Shown here: positions 25,875 through 34,134 of the stretch, one piece after another
How positions within the stretch are numbered: the first letter of the stretch is position 1
Layout: every line of letters begins with the position of its first letter
Assembly: GCF_012927205.1 (NCBI RefSeq)
Contig: NZ_JABBGC010000001.1
Coordinates: forward strand, 1,302,001 to 1,366,000
Direction: 5' to 3'
DNA from: Chitinophaga fulva
GTDB taxonomy: Bacteria; Bacteroidota; Bacteroidia; Chitinophagales; Chitinophagaceae
DNA: 64,000 nt
Position numbers and translations under genes: made by a program
Notes under the pieces: generated by a model
Told to the model about the DNA's origin: nothing
The model's input: the letters and a program-made list of their open reading frames with translations, nothing else
The model's database searches: none

Positions 25875-26558
25875 ATGAAGCGGTTTTTTTTGCTGGCATT
25901 AACATTAGGGATAGCAACAGCAGGGATGGCACAGAGCGGACAGGGTACTTTTGCCCGTAAAGTGCGGCTGGGCTTTAAATTAGATCCTATGATCTCGATA
26001 CTGAAGCCACAGGAGTCGGGCGTAAGCCGCAACAGCTCCAAAGGAGGACTGAGCTTCGGGCTGATGGCCGATTTTAACCTGAATGAAGCCGGTAACTATG
26101 CGCTGGCCTCGGGCTTTAACGTGGTGTTGGGTGGCAGTAAGCTGAAATATGATGCTGGTAAAGGATTGGGCGATTTTAAGGCCAATCCGGCAGAATACAA
26201 CATGAAACTCACCTACATCGAGATACCACTGGCACTGAAGCTGAAAACAACATCGCCCAACGATCTTAATTTCTGGGGACAGTTCGGTACCTATTTCGCT
26301 TTCCCGGTAAGCGGCAGGGCGGATGTCATCTCCCTGAATCAAACGCATGACAGGGTAAACATACTACCGGAAATGAACCGCATCAATATCGGTATGCTGA
26401 TCGGCGCCGGTGTGGAATACCCGCTGGGCGAAACCCTTACCGGTATTATCGGCTTAACCTACCAGAACGGCTTCGTGGACGTTACCCGAAACGCCAAATG
26501 GGATGATGGTAAAGTAAATATGAATAGCTTTGCGCTGCGGCTGGGCGTATATTTTTAA
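25875..26558 (+). CDS. Outer-membrane beta-barrel protein (porin-family/PorT-like)
   Basis: A 227-residue exported protein of the OMP beta-barrel type: signal peptide MKRFFLLALTLGIATAGMAQ, then VRLGFKLDPMISIL and strand-rich sequence with GGLSFGLMADF, LTYIEIPLALKLKT and GIMIGAGVEYPLG-like segments, and a final aromatic strand (FALRLGVYF). The YIEIP-LALK strand is typical of PorT and its many paralogues; PorT itself acts in type IX secretion, but this one cannot be assigned. I start at ATG 25875, which directly begins the signal peptide; in-frame ATGs at 25827 and 25866 are alternatives. nadE follows 30 bases later. Confidence 0.82.
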   Translation: MKRFFLLALTLGIATAGMAQSGQGTFARKVRLGFKLDPMISILKPQESGVSRNSSKGGLSFGLMADFNLNEAGNYALASGFNVVLGGSKLKYDAGKGLGDFKANPAEYNMKLTYIEIPLALKLKTTSPNDLNFWGQFGTYFAFPVSGRADVISLNQTHDRVNILPEMNRINIGMLIGAGVEYPLGETLTGIIGLTYQNGFVDVTRNAKWDDGKVNMNSFALRLGVYF

Positions 26559-26588
26559 CAACAGCCGATCTAAACTTTTTTCAAGGGT

Positions 26589-28256
26589 ATGAAAATTATA
26601 CTGGCACAACAGAACTATCATATAGGTAATTTTGAACACAACACACAGAAGATCATCGAAGGAATAGCCGCTGCTAAAGCACAGGGTGCTGACCTGGTGG
26701 TGTTTTCCGAACTGTGTGTATGTGGTTATCCCCCACGTGATTTCCTCGAATTTGAAGATTTTATTGCGCAATGTTATCATGCTATAGACATGATCAAAGC
26801 GCATACGCACGATATCGCCGTGCTGGTAGGCAGTCCGGCCCGCAACCCGCAACGGGAAGGCAAGGACCTGTTCAACGCAGCCTGGTTTCTCCACGAAGGG
26901 GAAGTAAAGCAGGTGGTACATAAAACCCTGCTCCCCACCTATGACGTTTTTGATGAATACCGCTACTTTGAGCCATCTTACGAGTGGAACATCATTCCGT
27001 TTAAAGGGAAAAAACTGGCCGTGACCATTTGTGAAGACATCTGGAACCTCGGTGATAACCCGCTGTACCGCATCTGCCCGATGGATATGCTGATGGCGCA
27101 ACAGCCGGACGTGATGATCAATCTCTCCGCTTCCCCGTTTGATTATGATCATGATGAAGACCGTAAAGAGATCATCCGCGCCAATGTGCTGAAGTACAAG
27201 CTGCCCATGTACTATTGCAATACTGTGGGCTCCCAGACAGAGATCGTATTTGACGGCGGCTCTCTTATCTTCGACGCGGCCGGTAATGTAGCAAAGGTAC
27301 TGCCCTATTTCACCGAAGCTATGGGGGGAATGGACCTGGAAGACCTGCTTTCCAAAGGAGAAGCCCCTGCCGAAATGGTGACTTTCACTCCGCTGACGGA
27401 ATTAATGTTTGAACACAACATTAACCGGATATATGATGCGCTGGTGCTGGGCATCCGTGATTACTTCAGTAAGATGGGCTTTAAAAAGGCGATCCTGGGC
27501 TCTTCCGGCGGTATAGACAGCGCCGTGACCCTCGCTATTGCCTGCGATGCGCTGGGCAGTGAAAATGTGCGTGCTGTACTGATGCCTTCTCCTTATTCTA
27601 CCGAACATTCCGTAGATGATGCCGTGGCGTTGTCCAAAAACCTGGACAACCCTTACGACATTATCCGCATCAATGATATTTACGAGAGCTTCCTGACTAC
27701 GCTGGAGCCGTATTTCAAAGGACTGCCCTTTAACGTGGCAGAAGAAAATACCCAGTCCCGTATCCGTGGTAACCTGCTGATGGGACTTTCCAACAAATTC
27801 GGGTATATCCTGCTCAATACCTCCAACAAAAGTGAGCTGTCTACCGGTTACGGTACGCTGTACGGCGATATGGCCGGCGGCCTGTCTGTACTGGGCGACG
27901 TTTACAAAATGCAGGTGTACGCCCTTGCGCGGTACATCAACCGGGATAAAGAGATCATCCCCGTAAATATCATTGACAAGGCCCCTTCCGCAGAGCTGCG
28001 CCCCAATCAAAAGGACAGTGACAGCCTGCCTGATTACGCGGTGCTGGACAGGTTGCTGTACCAGTATATTGAGCGCCGTCAGGGACCTAAAGAAATTATT
28101 GCTCAGGGATTTGACTCCGCTTTGGTTTCGCGGGCCTTAAAGATGGTCAACACCAATGAATACAAAAGGAATCAATTCTGCCCTATTATCCGGGTATCTT
28201 CAAAGGCCTTTGGTGTGGGCCGAAGGATACCGATAGTAGGTAAATATCTCAGCTAA
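26589..28256 (+). CDS. nadE: Glutamine-dependent NAD+ synthase
   Basis: A 555-residue two-domain enzyme making NAD+ from deamido-NAD+, ATP and glutamine. Residues 1 to about 260 are a nitrilase-fold glutaminase with its Glu-Lys-Cys set: glutamate in FSELCVCGYPPRDF, lysine in HKTLLPTYDVFDEYRYF and cysteine in TICEDIW. The C-terminal synthetase starts near 275 with the PP-loop SSGGIDSAVT and later has NKSELSTGYGTLYGDMAGG. The length is that of the shorter bacterial two-domain form. Cytoplasmic. Followed after 43 bases by serS, which has its own -7 box. Confidence 0.96.
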   Translation: MKIILAQQNYHIGNFEHNTQKIIEGIAAAKAQGADLVVFSELCVCGYPPRDFLEFEDFIAQCYHAIDMIKAHTHDIAVLVGSPARNPQREGKDLFNAAWFLHEGEVKQVVHKTLLPTYDVFDEYRYFEPSYEWNIIPFKGKKLAVTICEDIWNLGDNPLYRICPMDMLMAQQPDVMINLSASPFDYDHDEDRKEIIRANVLKYKLPMYYCNTVGSQTEIVFDGGSLIFDAAGNVAKVLPYFTEAMGGMDLEDLLSKGEAPAEMVTFTPLTELMFEHNINRIYDALVLGIRDYFSKMGFKKAILGSSGGIDSAVTLAIACDALGSENVRAVLMPSPYSTEHSVDDAVALSKNLDNPYDIIRINDIYESFLTTLEPYFKGLPFNVAEENTQSRIRGNLLMGLSNKFGYILLNTSNKSELSTGYGTLYGDMAGGLSVLGDVYKMQVYALARYINRDKEIIPVNIIDKAPSAELRPNQKDSDSLPDYAVLDRLLYQYIERRQGPKEIIAQGFDSALVSRALKMVNTNEYKRNQFCPIIRVSSKAFGVGRRIPIVGKYLS

Positions 28257-28268
28257 ATGCTATTTTTC

Positions 28269-28276
28269 TATCTTTG
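28269..28276 (+). promoter_or_regulatory. -7 box of serS
   Basis: TATCTTTG matches TAnnTTTG exactly and lies 23 bases before the serS ATG. No TTTG at -33 was found. Confidence 0.5.
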
Positions 28277-28299
28277 AGCAAATTTTTTAATAATACAAC

Positions 28300-29571
28300 A
28301 TGTTACAAGTACCGTTTATACGTCAAAATAAAGAACTGGTATTAGAGCGTCTCGCCCTGAAAAACTTTAAAGAAACAAACCTGGTCGATGAAGTGCTGGC
28401 ACTGGACGACAAGCGTAAGCGCCTCACCCAGGAATATGATGAAACACAAGCGCAGGTAAACAGTCTCTCCAAAGAGATCGGTAAACTGATGGCGCAGGGT
28501 AAAAAAGAAGAAGGCGAAGCACAACGTGCCGCCGTAAACGCCCTGAAAGAGAAACTGGGACCGGTGAATGAAGAGCTGAACGCCACTGAAAAAACGCTGC
28601 ACGATACCCTCGTTAAGCTGCCTAACCTGCCTGCTGCCATCGTACCTCCCGGTAAAACCCCGGAAGAAAACGTGGAAGTGCGCCGTGGTGGCAATATCCC
28701 CACACTGGCCGCTGATGCTGTGCCTCACTGGGACCTCGCTAAAAAGTACCAGCTGATTGATTTCGAGTTGGGCAATAAAATCACCGGCAGCGGTTTCCCT
28801 GTTTTCCAGAAACAAGGCGCCCGGCTGCAACGTGCGATGATACAGTATTTCCTGGATTTTAACCTGGATAACGGTTATACTGAATATGCTCCTCCTTACC
28901 TGGTAAACGAAGCTTCTGCCTTTGGTACCGGCCAGTTGCCTGACAAAGAAGGACAGATGTACCACGCTACTGAGGACAACTATTTCCTGATCCCGACAGC
29001 AGAAGTGCCGCTGACGAATATCTACCGCGATGAAATCGTGAAAGATACCGATCTGCCTATCAGAATGACCGGTTATACCCCCTGCTTCCGCCGTGAAGCC
29101 GGTTCTTACGGTAAAGATGTACGTGGCCTCAACAGGGTGCACCAGTTTGATAAGGTGGAGTTGGTACAGATTGTACATCCGGACAAATCTTACGAAGCGC
29201 TGGACGAGATGGTGGCCCACGTGGAAAAGCTGCTCAACAGTCTCCAGTTGCCCTACCGCATTTTGCGGCTGTGTGGCGGTGATATGAGTTTTGCATCCGC
29301 CATCACCTATGACTTTGAAGTGTACAGCGCCGCCCAGCAAAAATGGCTGGAAGTGAGCTCTGTATCTAACTTCGAGACATACCAGACCAATCGCATGAAG
29401 ATCCGTTTCAAAGAAGCCAACGGCAAGCCGCAGCTGACCCATTCCCTGAATGGCAGCTCTTTGGCCCTGCCCCGTATCATGGCATGTGTGCTGGAAAACA
29501 ACCAGACAGAAGCGGGTATTCCGTTACCGGCCGTACTGCATCGTTATTTCGGCGCAGACAAGATTGCATAA
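28300..29571 (+). CDS. serS: Serine--tRNA ligase
   Basis: A 423-residue class II aminoacyl-tRNA synthetase charging tRNA-Ser. The N-terminal coiled-coil arm that grips the tRNA long variable arm spans about residues 25-105 (charged helix LALDDKRKRLTQEYDETQAQVNSLSKEIGKLM). The catalytic core shows ITGSGFPVFQKQGARLQRAMIQYF, class II motif 2 FRREAGSYGKDVRGLNRVHQFDKVE and motif 3 NGSSLALPRIMACVLENNQ. Full length and intact. A terminator hairpin follows, so the downstream acetyltransferase is likely separate. Confidence 0.97.
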   Translation: MLQVPFIRQNKELVLERLALKNFKETNLVDEVLALDDKRKRLTQEYDETQAQVNSLSKEIGKLMAQGKKEEGEAQRAAVNALKEKLGPVNEELNATEKTLHDTLVKLPNLPAAIVPPGKTPEENVEVRRGGNIPTLAADAVPHWDLAKKYQLIDFELGNKITGSGFPVFQKQGARLQRAMIQYFLDFNLDNGYTEYAPPYLVNEASAFGTGQLPDKEGQMYHATEDNYFLIPTAEVPLTNIYRDEIVKDTDLPIRMTGYTPCFRREAGSYGKDVRGLNRVHQFDKVELVQIVHPDKSYEALDEMVAHVEKLLNSLQLPYRILRLCGGDMSFASAITYDFEVYSAAQQKWLEVSSVSNFETYQTNRMKIRFKEANGKPQLTHSLNGSSLALPRIMACVLENNQTEAGIPLPAVLHRYFGADKIA

Positions 29572-29592
29572 ACACTATCTTTTTTTGATGAT

Positions 29593-29626
29593 AAAGAGCA
29601 GCCCTAAACCGGCTGCTTTTTTTTAT
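29593..29626 (+). terminator. Intrinsic terminator after serS
   Basis: GCAGCC (29598-29603) pairs with GGCTGC (29611-29616), flanked by AAAGA and eight T. It ends about 10 bases before the next gene's ATG, so the T-run lies in that gene's immediate upstream region. Confidence 0.75.
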
Positions 29627-29635
29627 TTTCGTACC

Positions 29636-30178
29636 ATGAGACATTTTTTGCCCAACGGAGCAGAACTGATCATCCGGCCGCCGGTGGTAGAAGACGCCCT
29701 CGGATTGCTGCGTAATTTCCAGCGGATGACGCAGGAAACAGACTTCCTGTTGTTCACTCCCGGAGAAGCCCTGGAGCTGAATGAGAAATCAGAAGAAGAT
29801 TTTATCAAAACCTACCTGAAGAATCCTGACCAGCTGATGCTGGTCGCCATCGTGAATGACACACTGGTAGGTTCTATCACCGTAAACCATGGCGGATACT
29901 ACAAAAGAGGCCATACCGCCGAAATGGGCATCGCTGTGGAACGTGCCTGGAGTGGTTTGGGCATCGGCCGGCGGTTGATGACCGCCATGCTGCGCTGGGC
30001 CGAACAACATGAAAAAATACAGCTGTTATACCTGCAGGTGTTTGGTTCCAATGATAAAGCCATGCATCTCTACCGTAACTTTGGTTTCCTGGAATGCGGC
30101 CGCCTGCCCTACGGTATACAGCTGAAAGAGGGACAATATGCAGACCTGGTGACGATGTACCGCCGGGTAAAACCATGA
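29636..30178 (+). CDS. GNAT family N-acetyltransferase
   Basis: A 180-residue GNAT-fold acetyltransferase using acetyl-CoA; substrate unknown. The pattern LIIRPPVVEDALGLL at the start, LVGSITVNHGGYYKRGHTAEMGIAVERAWSGLGIGRRLMTAML (motif A, with the pyrophosphate-binding RxxGxGxxL-like turn) and LQVFGSNDKAMHLYRNFGFLECGRLPYGI (motif B) are clear. The frame is open further upstream into serS, but ATG 29636 just after the terminator gives the normal domain start. The Moco adenylyltransferase gene follows after 18 bases, with no sign of functional linkage. Confidence 0.9.
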   Translation: MRHFLPNGAELIIRPPVVEDALGLLRNFQRMTQETDFLLFTPGEALELNEKSEEDFIKTYLKNPDQLMLVAIVNDTLVGSITVNHGGYYKRGHTAEMGIAVERAWSGLGIGRRLMTAMLRWAEQHEKIQLLYLQVFGSNDKAMHLYRNFGFLECGRLPYGIQLKEGQYADLVTMYRRVKP

Positions 30179-30196
30179 TCATAAAGACGATTTGTT

Positions 30197-31285
30197 ATGC
30201 AACGATATGACCGACAGACAAGACTGGAAGGCTTTGGCCCGGAGAAACAACGTTTATTACAGGCAGCGTCCGTGCTGGTGATTGGCGCCGGTGGACTGGG
30301 CGTGCCGGTACTGCAATATCTAACGGCCATGGGTATAGGAAAAATAGGTATTGTGGAGCATGATACCGTATCCGTTACCAACCTGCAAAGACAGGTGCTG
30401 TATCATACTGCCGATCAGGGAAAACCCAAACTGGCCCTGGCTGCAGCAAGGCTGCAACAACTTAATCCGGAAGTGCAGATTGTACCACATGATACCTGGC
30501 TGACGACAGACAACGCGCTGGAGATTATCGGCGCTTATGATGTAGTAGTGGATTGTTCTGATAATTTTGGTACCCGTTACCTGGTGAATGATGTCTGCGT
30601 GATTACCGGCAAACCGTTGGTATACGGCGCTATCTATAAATACGAAGGACAGTTGAGCGTATTTAACTACCAGGGCGGCGCCACCTATCGCTGTATTTTT
30701 CCTGAACCACCGGAATCCGGCGAGATGCTGAATTGCAGCGAGATCGGCGTGCTGGGTGTGCTGCCCGGTATTATCGGTTGTTACCAGGCCAATGAAGCAG
30801 TGAAGGTGATCACCGGCATTGGCACACCGCTGAAAAACCAGCTGCTCACTATCGATACATTACATAATACCCACCTTACTTTTAATATTACACCGGTAGC
30901 CGCCAATCAGCAGATAACGCGTTTGGCAGACAACTACCAACAAACTGTTTGTGAAGTGAATAATCTGCAATCCCTGTCTGTAGAACAGCTGCATCAGTGG
31001 CTACAGCAACAAGGCAATGACCTGCAACTGTTGGATGTGAGAGAAGATGACGAATGGGATATCTGCCATCTGCCACAGGCCATTCATATCCCTATGGGAC
31101 AGGTATTGGGGCGCGTGAACGCTCTGCAGTCGGAGGCGCCGCTGGCGGTACTATGCCATCATGGTATGCGCAGCAGGGCTGTGGGACAGCGTTTGGTAGA
31201 GATGGGCTTCAAACAGGTGTACAATGTGGAAGGCGGTATTCATGCCTGGGCCTGTGCCATAGATGACCAGATGCAAACTTATTAA
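30197..31285 (+). CDS. moeB: MoeB/ThiF-type adenylyltransferase with C-terminal rhodanese domain
   Basis: A 362-residue protein with two domains. Residues 1 to about 245 are an E1-like adenylyltransferase: RYDRQTRLEGFG, the nucleotide loop GAGGLGVPVLQYL, and DCSDNF. Residues about 270-358 are a rhodanese domain with active cysteine in LCHHGMRS. It should adenylate the MoaD C-terminal Gly-Gly so that sulfur can be loaded, the rhodanese supplying persulfide. Oddly, the CxxC pair that binds zinc in MoeB/ThiF reads TYRC here and the second pair near 240 is absent. The Moco genes around it favour MoeB over ThiF. The permease gene that follows overlaps or abuts its stop. Confidence 0.85.
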   Translation: MQRYDRQTRLEGFGPEKQRLLQAASVLVIGAGGLGVPVLQYLTAMGIGKIGIVEHDTVSVTNLQRQVLYHTADQGKPKLALAAARLQQLNPEVQIVPHDTWLTTDNALEIIGAYDVVVDCSDNFGTRYLVNDVCVITGKPLVYGAIYKYEGQLSVFNYQGGATYRCIFPEPPESGEMLNCSEIGVLGVLPGIIGCYQANEAVKVITGIGTPLKNQLLTIDTLHNTHLTFNITPVAANQQITRLADNYQQTVCEVNNLQSLSVEQLHQWLQQQGNDLQLLDVREDDEWDICHLPQAIHIPMGQVLGRVNALQSEAPLAVLCHHGMRSRAVGQRLVEMGFKQVYNVEGGIHAWACAIDDQMQTY

Positions 31286-32030
31286 TGTGACCATAGAACT
31301 CTGTCTCCTTTTTTTCCTGGTAGCGTTGGTGTATTCATCAGCCGGTTTCGGCGGCGGTTCCAGTTACCTGGCTATCCTGGCCCTGTGGGGCATCGATTTT
31401 CAACTGATGAAGTCCACGGCATTATTATGCAATGTAGCCGTGGTAGCTGGTGGGGTATATCATTTCTACAAAAGCGGCCATCTCCCGATGAAAAAGGCGT
31501 TGCTGTTGTCTTTCGTTAGTGTGCCGCTGGCTTTTGTGGGCAGTTATCTGCCGCTTAAACAGGAAACCTTTTTCCTGCTGCTGGGCGTAGCCCTTACGTT
31601 GGCTGCTGTGTTCATGTGTTACCGCCTCTTTTTTGAACGTAATCAGGAGACGGAAACCCTGCGGGAAGGCAACGGTGTCCTGTATGGATTTATCGGCGGT
31701 GCTATCGGGCTGCTGTCCGGGATGACCGGCATTGGTGGCGGTATTTATCTGGCGCCGGTACTGCGGCTGGGCAAGTATGATACTGCTAAAAACGTAGCTG
31801 GACTGAGTAGTTTCTTTATCCTCGTTAATTCTATTTCAGGTTTGCTGGGACAGGCCGCTAAAAAGGCGATTGTATTTGAGCCAGCTTTCGCCGGACCGCT
31901 CCTGCTGGCGGTGATCATTGGCGGACAAATCGGTGCGCGGCTGAGTGCCCGTGTGCTTAAACCCAAATGGGTGGCAGGTGCTACGGCGGTATTGATTTTG
32001 TATGCAGGTGTCAGAATGCTGATAAAGTAA
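31263..32030 (+). CDS. Sulfite exporter TauE/SafE family permease
   Basis: A 255-residue membrane protein with about eight helices and the TauE/SafE pattern: SSAGFGGGSSYLAILALWG near the N-terminus and its repeat GAIGLLSGMTGIGGGIYLAPVL in the second half. Family members export sulfite, sulfoacetate or related sulfur anions. Its reading frame opens at ATG 31263, inside the moeB end (23-base overlap); a GTG at 31287, one base after that stop, is an equally good start. Tight linkage to moeB suggests a link with sulfur transfer to Moco or with a sulfite-oxidising molybdoenzyme encoded elsewhere. Substrate unproven. Confidence 0.87.
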   Translation: MTRCKLINVTIELCLLFFLVALVYSSAGFGGGSSYLAILALWGIDFQLMKSTALLCNVAVVAGGVYHFYKSGHLPMKKALLLSFVSVPLAFVGSYLPLKQETFFLLLGVALTLAAVFMCYRLFFERNQETETLREGNGVLYGFIGGAIGLLSGMTGIGGGIYLAPVLRLGKYDTAKNVAGLSSFFILVNSISGLLGQAAKKAIVFEPAFAGPLLLAVIIGGQIGARLSARVLKPKWVAGATAVLILYAGVRMLIK

Positions 32031-32032
32031 TT

Positions 32033-32998
32033 TTATCCCCCTATCACAGACATGCTTTCTGGGGCGCTGGTGTGCAGCTGTTCGGCTTCAAACCCGTTGG
32101 CAGCGCGGTGATGCAGTGCCTGTTGAATAGCCGGTAATAACGGCTCTCCTGACCGCATCAGGTCTTTCACATTTAAAACATCGGGGCCATAGAGACAGGT
32201 TTTTACACTACCGGTAGCGGATATACGTAGTCTGTTGCAGGTACCGCAGAAGGTACGGCTATAGGCCGGTATCACCCCGATATTGCCGGCATGGCCGGGA
32301 ATACTGTAGTTGAGCGCAGTGGAATGAGGGGCGTCCGGTAATTTATGCAGGGTGTACTTTTCACGGAGGGTATCAAGAATGGCCTCATAGTTCCAGTTGA
32401 TACCGGAAAAAGCATGCCCCTGGCCGTTGAATGGCATTTCCTCAATGAACCTTACAGATACGGGTTGCTCGCGGGTAAGCGCTGCAAAGTGTACCAGCTC
32501 ATCTGTATTTACCTGGTCCATTACGACCACATTGATCTTCACCTGCATCTGATGTGCCAGCAGGTTGTCCAGCGTTTGCATGACAGCGGCAAACTGGTCG
32601 CGGCGCGTGATCTGCTGAAAGCGCGCAGGTTGCAGCGTATCGAGACTGAGATTGACATGTGTAATGCCCAGTGCTTTCAGGTCCGGGATATGATGGTGGG
32701 TGAGTACGCCGTTGGTCGTGATAGCGATCTGCCGTATGCCGCTAATGGCATTGATTTTAGCCAGGAGGGGTATGAGGCCCGGGCGAAGGAAGGGTTCTCC
32801 ACCGGTAATCCTGACTTTGGAAATGCCGGCGGATGCCAGTGTTTCCAATAAGGTGATGATTTCTGCATCTGTAAGCAGGGCGGACGATTTGACAAAACGC
32901 ATATTTTCCGGCATGCAGTAAGTGCAGCGGAGATTACAACGGTCTGTTACAGACAATCTAACGTAATCGATTATACGATGATGGGCGTCCGTTAGCAT
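32033..32998 (-). CDS. moaA: GTP 3',8-cyclase
   Basis: A 321-residue radical-SAM enzyme for the first step of molybdenum-cofactor synthesis, converting GTP to 3',8-cyclo-GTP. The SAM-cluster motif CNLRCTYCM lies near residue 21-29. GGEPFLRPGL follows, and the second cluster ligands are in FCGTCNRLRIS...KTCL. The required C-terminal Gly-Gly is present (MSVIGG at the very end). It starts 2 bases after a small DUF7009-like gene, so the two are co-transcribed. Needs MoaC, which is encoded nearby at 34760-35251. Confidence 0.97.
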   Translation of the reverse strand: MLTDAHHRIIDYVRLSVTDRCNLRCTYCMPENMRFVKSSALLTDAEIITLLETLASAGISKVRITGGEPFLRPGLIPLLAKINAISGIRQIAITTNGVLTHHHIPDLKALGITHVNLSLDTLQPARFQQITRRDQFAAVMQTLDNLLAHQMQVKINVVVMDQVNTDELVHFAALTREQPVSVRFIEEMPFNGQGHAFSGINWNYEAILDTLREKYTLHKLPDAPHSTALNYSIPGHAGNIGVIPAYSRTFCGTCNRLRISATGSVKTCLYGPDVLNVKDLMRSGEPLLPAIQQALHHRAANGFEAEQLHTSAPESMSVIGG

Positions 32999-33000
32999 GT

Positions 33001-33372
33001 TCAGCAGTTTTTACCTGCATTCGGATTTTCAAAAGCCTGGCTGTCATCTTCATTTCTGGGGGAAAGGCACTGGAAATCCTTTTCCACCAGTACTTTCAGC
33101 TCAGAGCCATCAGGATTGGGAAGTATCAGTTCAAAGCCCACCTGGTCCGGTGCATACCAATGCTGTAGCCGCTCTGCGGGCAGTAACAGGTGTACGCCGT
33201 CATGTTCCATTTTGATCACCGGATCGGTGATGCTTTTGGACCGTACGCAAAAATGAAGCACGCCGGCACCGATATGGGTGATGGATTCCACTTTGCCGGT
33301 AGTTTCCAGCAGTTCCATATCTGTTTTGTCCAACCGGTAGCGGATGCTATTCCCTCTTATCCTGATCTTCAT
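33001..33372 (-). CDS. DUF7009-like protein upstream of moaA
   Basis: A 123-residue soluble protein without signal peptide, beginning MKIRIRGNSIRYRLDKTDMELL. It has mixed strands (VLHFCVRSK, VHLLLPAERLQHWY) and a C-terminal acidic-cysteine tail with FQCLSPRNEDDSQAFENPNAGKNC, ending on cysteine. The opening and the EDD...NPN tail resemble the family annotated as DUF7009, which I recall near Moco genes. Its stop is 2 bases from the moaA start, which ties it to Moco synthesis. No known Moco enzyme is this short with this pattern; function unknown. Confidence 0.7.
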   Translation of the reverse strand: MKIRIRGNSIRYRLDKTDMELLETTGKVESITHIGAGVLHFCVRSKSITDPVIKMEHDGVHLLLPAERLQHWYAPDQVGFELILPNPDGSELKVLVEKDFQCLSPRNEDDSQAFENPNAGKNC

Positions 33373-33450
33373 AGAAAGTGATTTTCTCCGGTATTAAAAG
33401 TACTATTTTATCGCTGCTATATTGTAGTTTTAACCAACAAATTTCAATGT

Positions 33451-33684
33451 ATGGGCCTTCTGCTTTTTGGTGTGGCAAAAGATATTGCCGGTGCGGCGCT
33501 GGTTGATCTTCCGGAAACGGTGACCAATGTGGCGGAACTGAAACGGTGGTTGTATGACCATTACCCGGCCATGCAACAGCTCAGTTCCCTGATGATAGCG
33601 GTCAACCGCGAATATGCGGCCGATACACAAATGATCCATGCAAGTGACGAAGTGGCCGTGATACCGCCGGTGAGCGGCGGGTGA
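33451..33684 (+). CDS. moaD: Molybdopterin synthase small subunit
   Basis: A 77-residue ubiquitin-fold sulfur carrier. It begins MGLLLFGVAKDIAG and ends with the essential Gly-Gly (VAVIPPVSGG), which is adenylated by the MoeB-type protein and thiocarboxylated before sulfur goes to precursor Z. Normal MoaD length. moaE follows 45 bases later on the same strand, and together they form the MPT synthase heterotetramer. It is divergent from the DUF7009-moaA pair, with a 78-base shared promoter region. Confidence 0.93.
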   Translation: MGLLLFGVAKDIAGAALVDLPETVTNVAELKRWLYDHYPAMQQLSSLMIAVNREYAADTQMIHASDEVAVIPPVSGG

Positions 33685-33729
33685 AGCCGTCAGGCAAACC
33701 ATGGGCCTGGGCAGATTTTAAAGATAATT

Positions 33730-34134
33730 ATGGAAACATTAATAGCCATCAGAGATACCATCACCGTACAGGAAGCGCTGGACTTCATTCAGTCCCCGGA
33801 ATGTGGTGGAGAGGTGATCTTCACCGGAACGGTACGGAATGATACCCGTGGCCGCGGGGTGACGAAATTGTTTTATGAATGTTATGAGACGATGGCGCTC
33901 AGCGAAATGCAGAAAATTGCCGATCGTGTACAGGCGCAGTGGAACATTAAAAAGCTGGTCATGTTACATGCCATCGGTGACAAATATCCCGGCGACATTG
34001 CCGTGGTGATTGCTGTTGCTTCCGCGCATCGCGGTATTGCATTTGACGCTTGTGAGTTTACCATCGACACACTGAAAGAAACGGTGCCTATCTGGAAGAA
34101 GGAGTTTTTTATGGACGGAGAGATTGGTCAGTGA
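33730..34134 (+). CDS. moaE: Molybdopterin synthase catalytic subunit
   Basis: A 134-residue MoaE. It shows GEVIFTGTVRNDTRGRGVTKLFYECYETMA, the AIGDKYPGDIAVVIAVASAHRGIAFDACEFTIDTLKETVPIWKKEFF block with the catalytic lysine region, and the usual short C-terminus. With MoaD it converts cyclic pyranopterin monophosphate to molybdopterin. Its last 26 bases overlap the end of mobA on the opposite strand, leaving no space for separate terminators. Confidence 0.95.
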   Translation: METLIAIRDTITVQEALDFIQSPECGGEVIFTGTVRNDTRGRGVTKLFYECYETMALSEMQKIADRVQAQWNIKKLVMLHAIGDKYPGDIAVVIAVASAHRGIAFDACEFTIDTLKETVPIWKKEFFMDGEIGQ

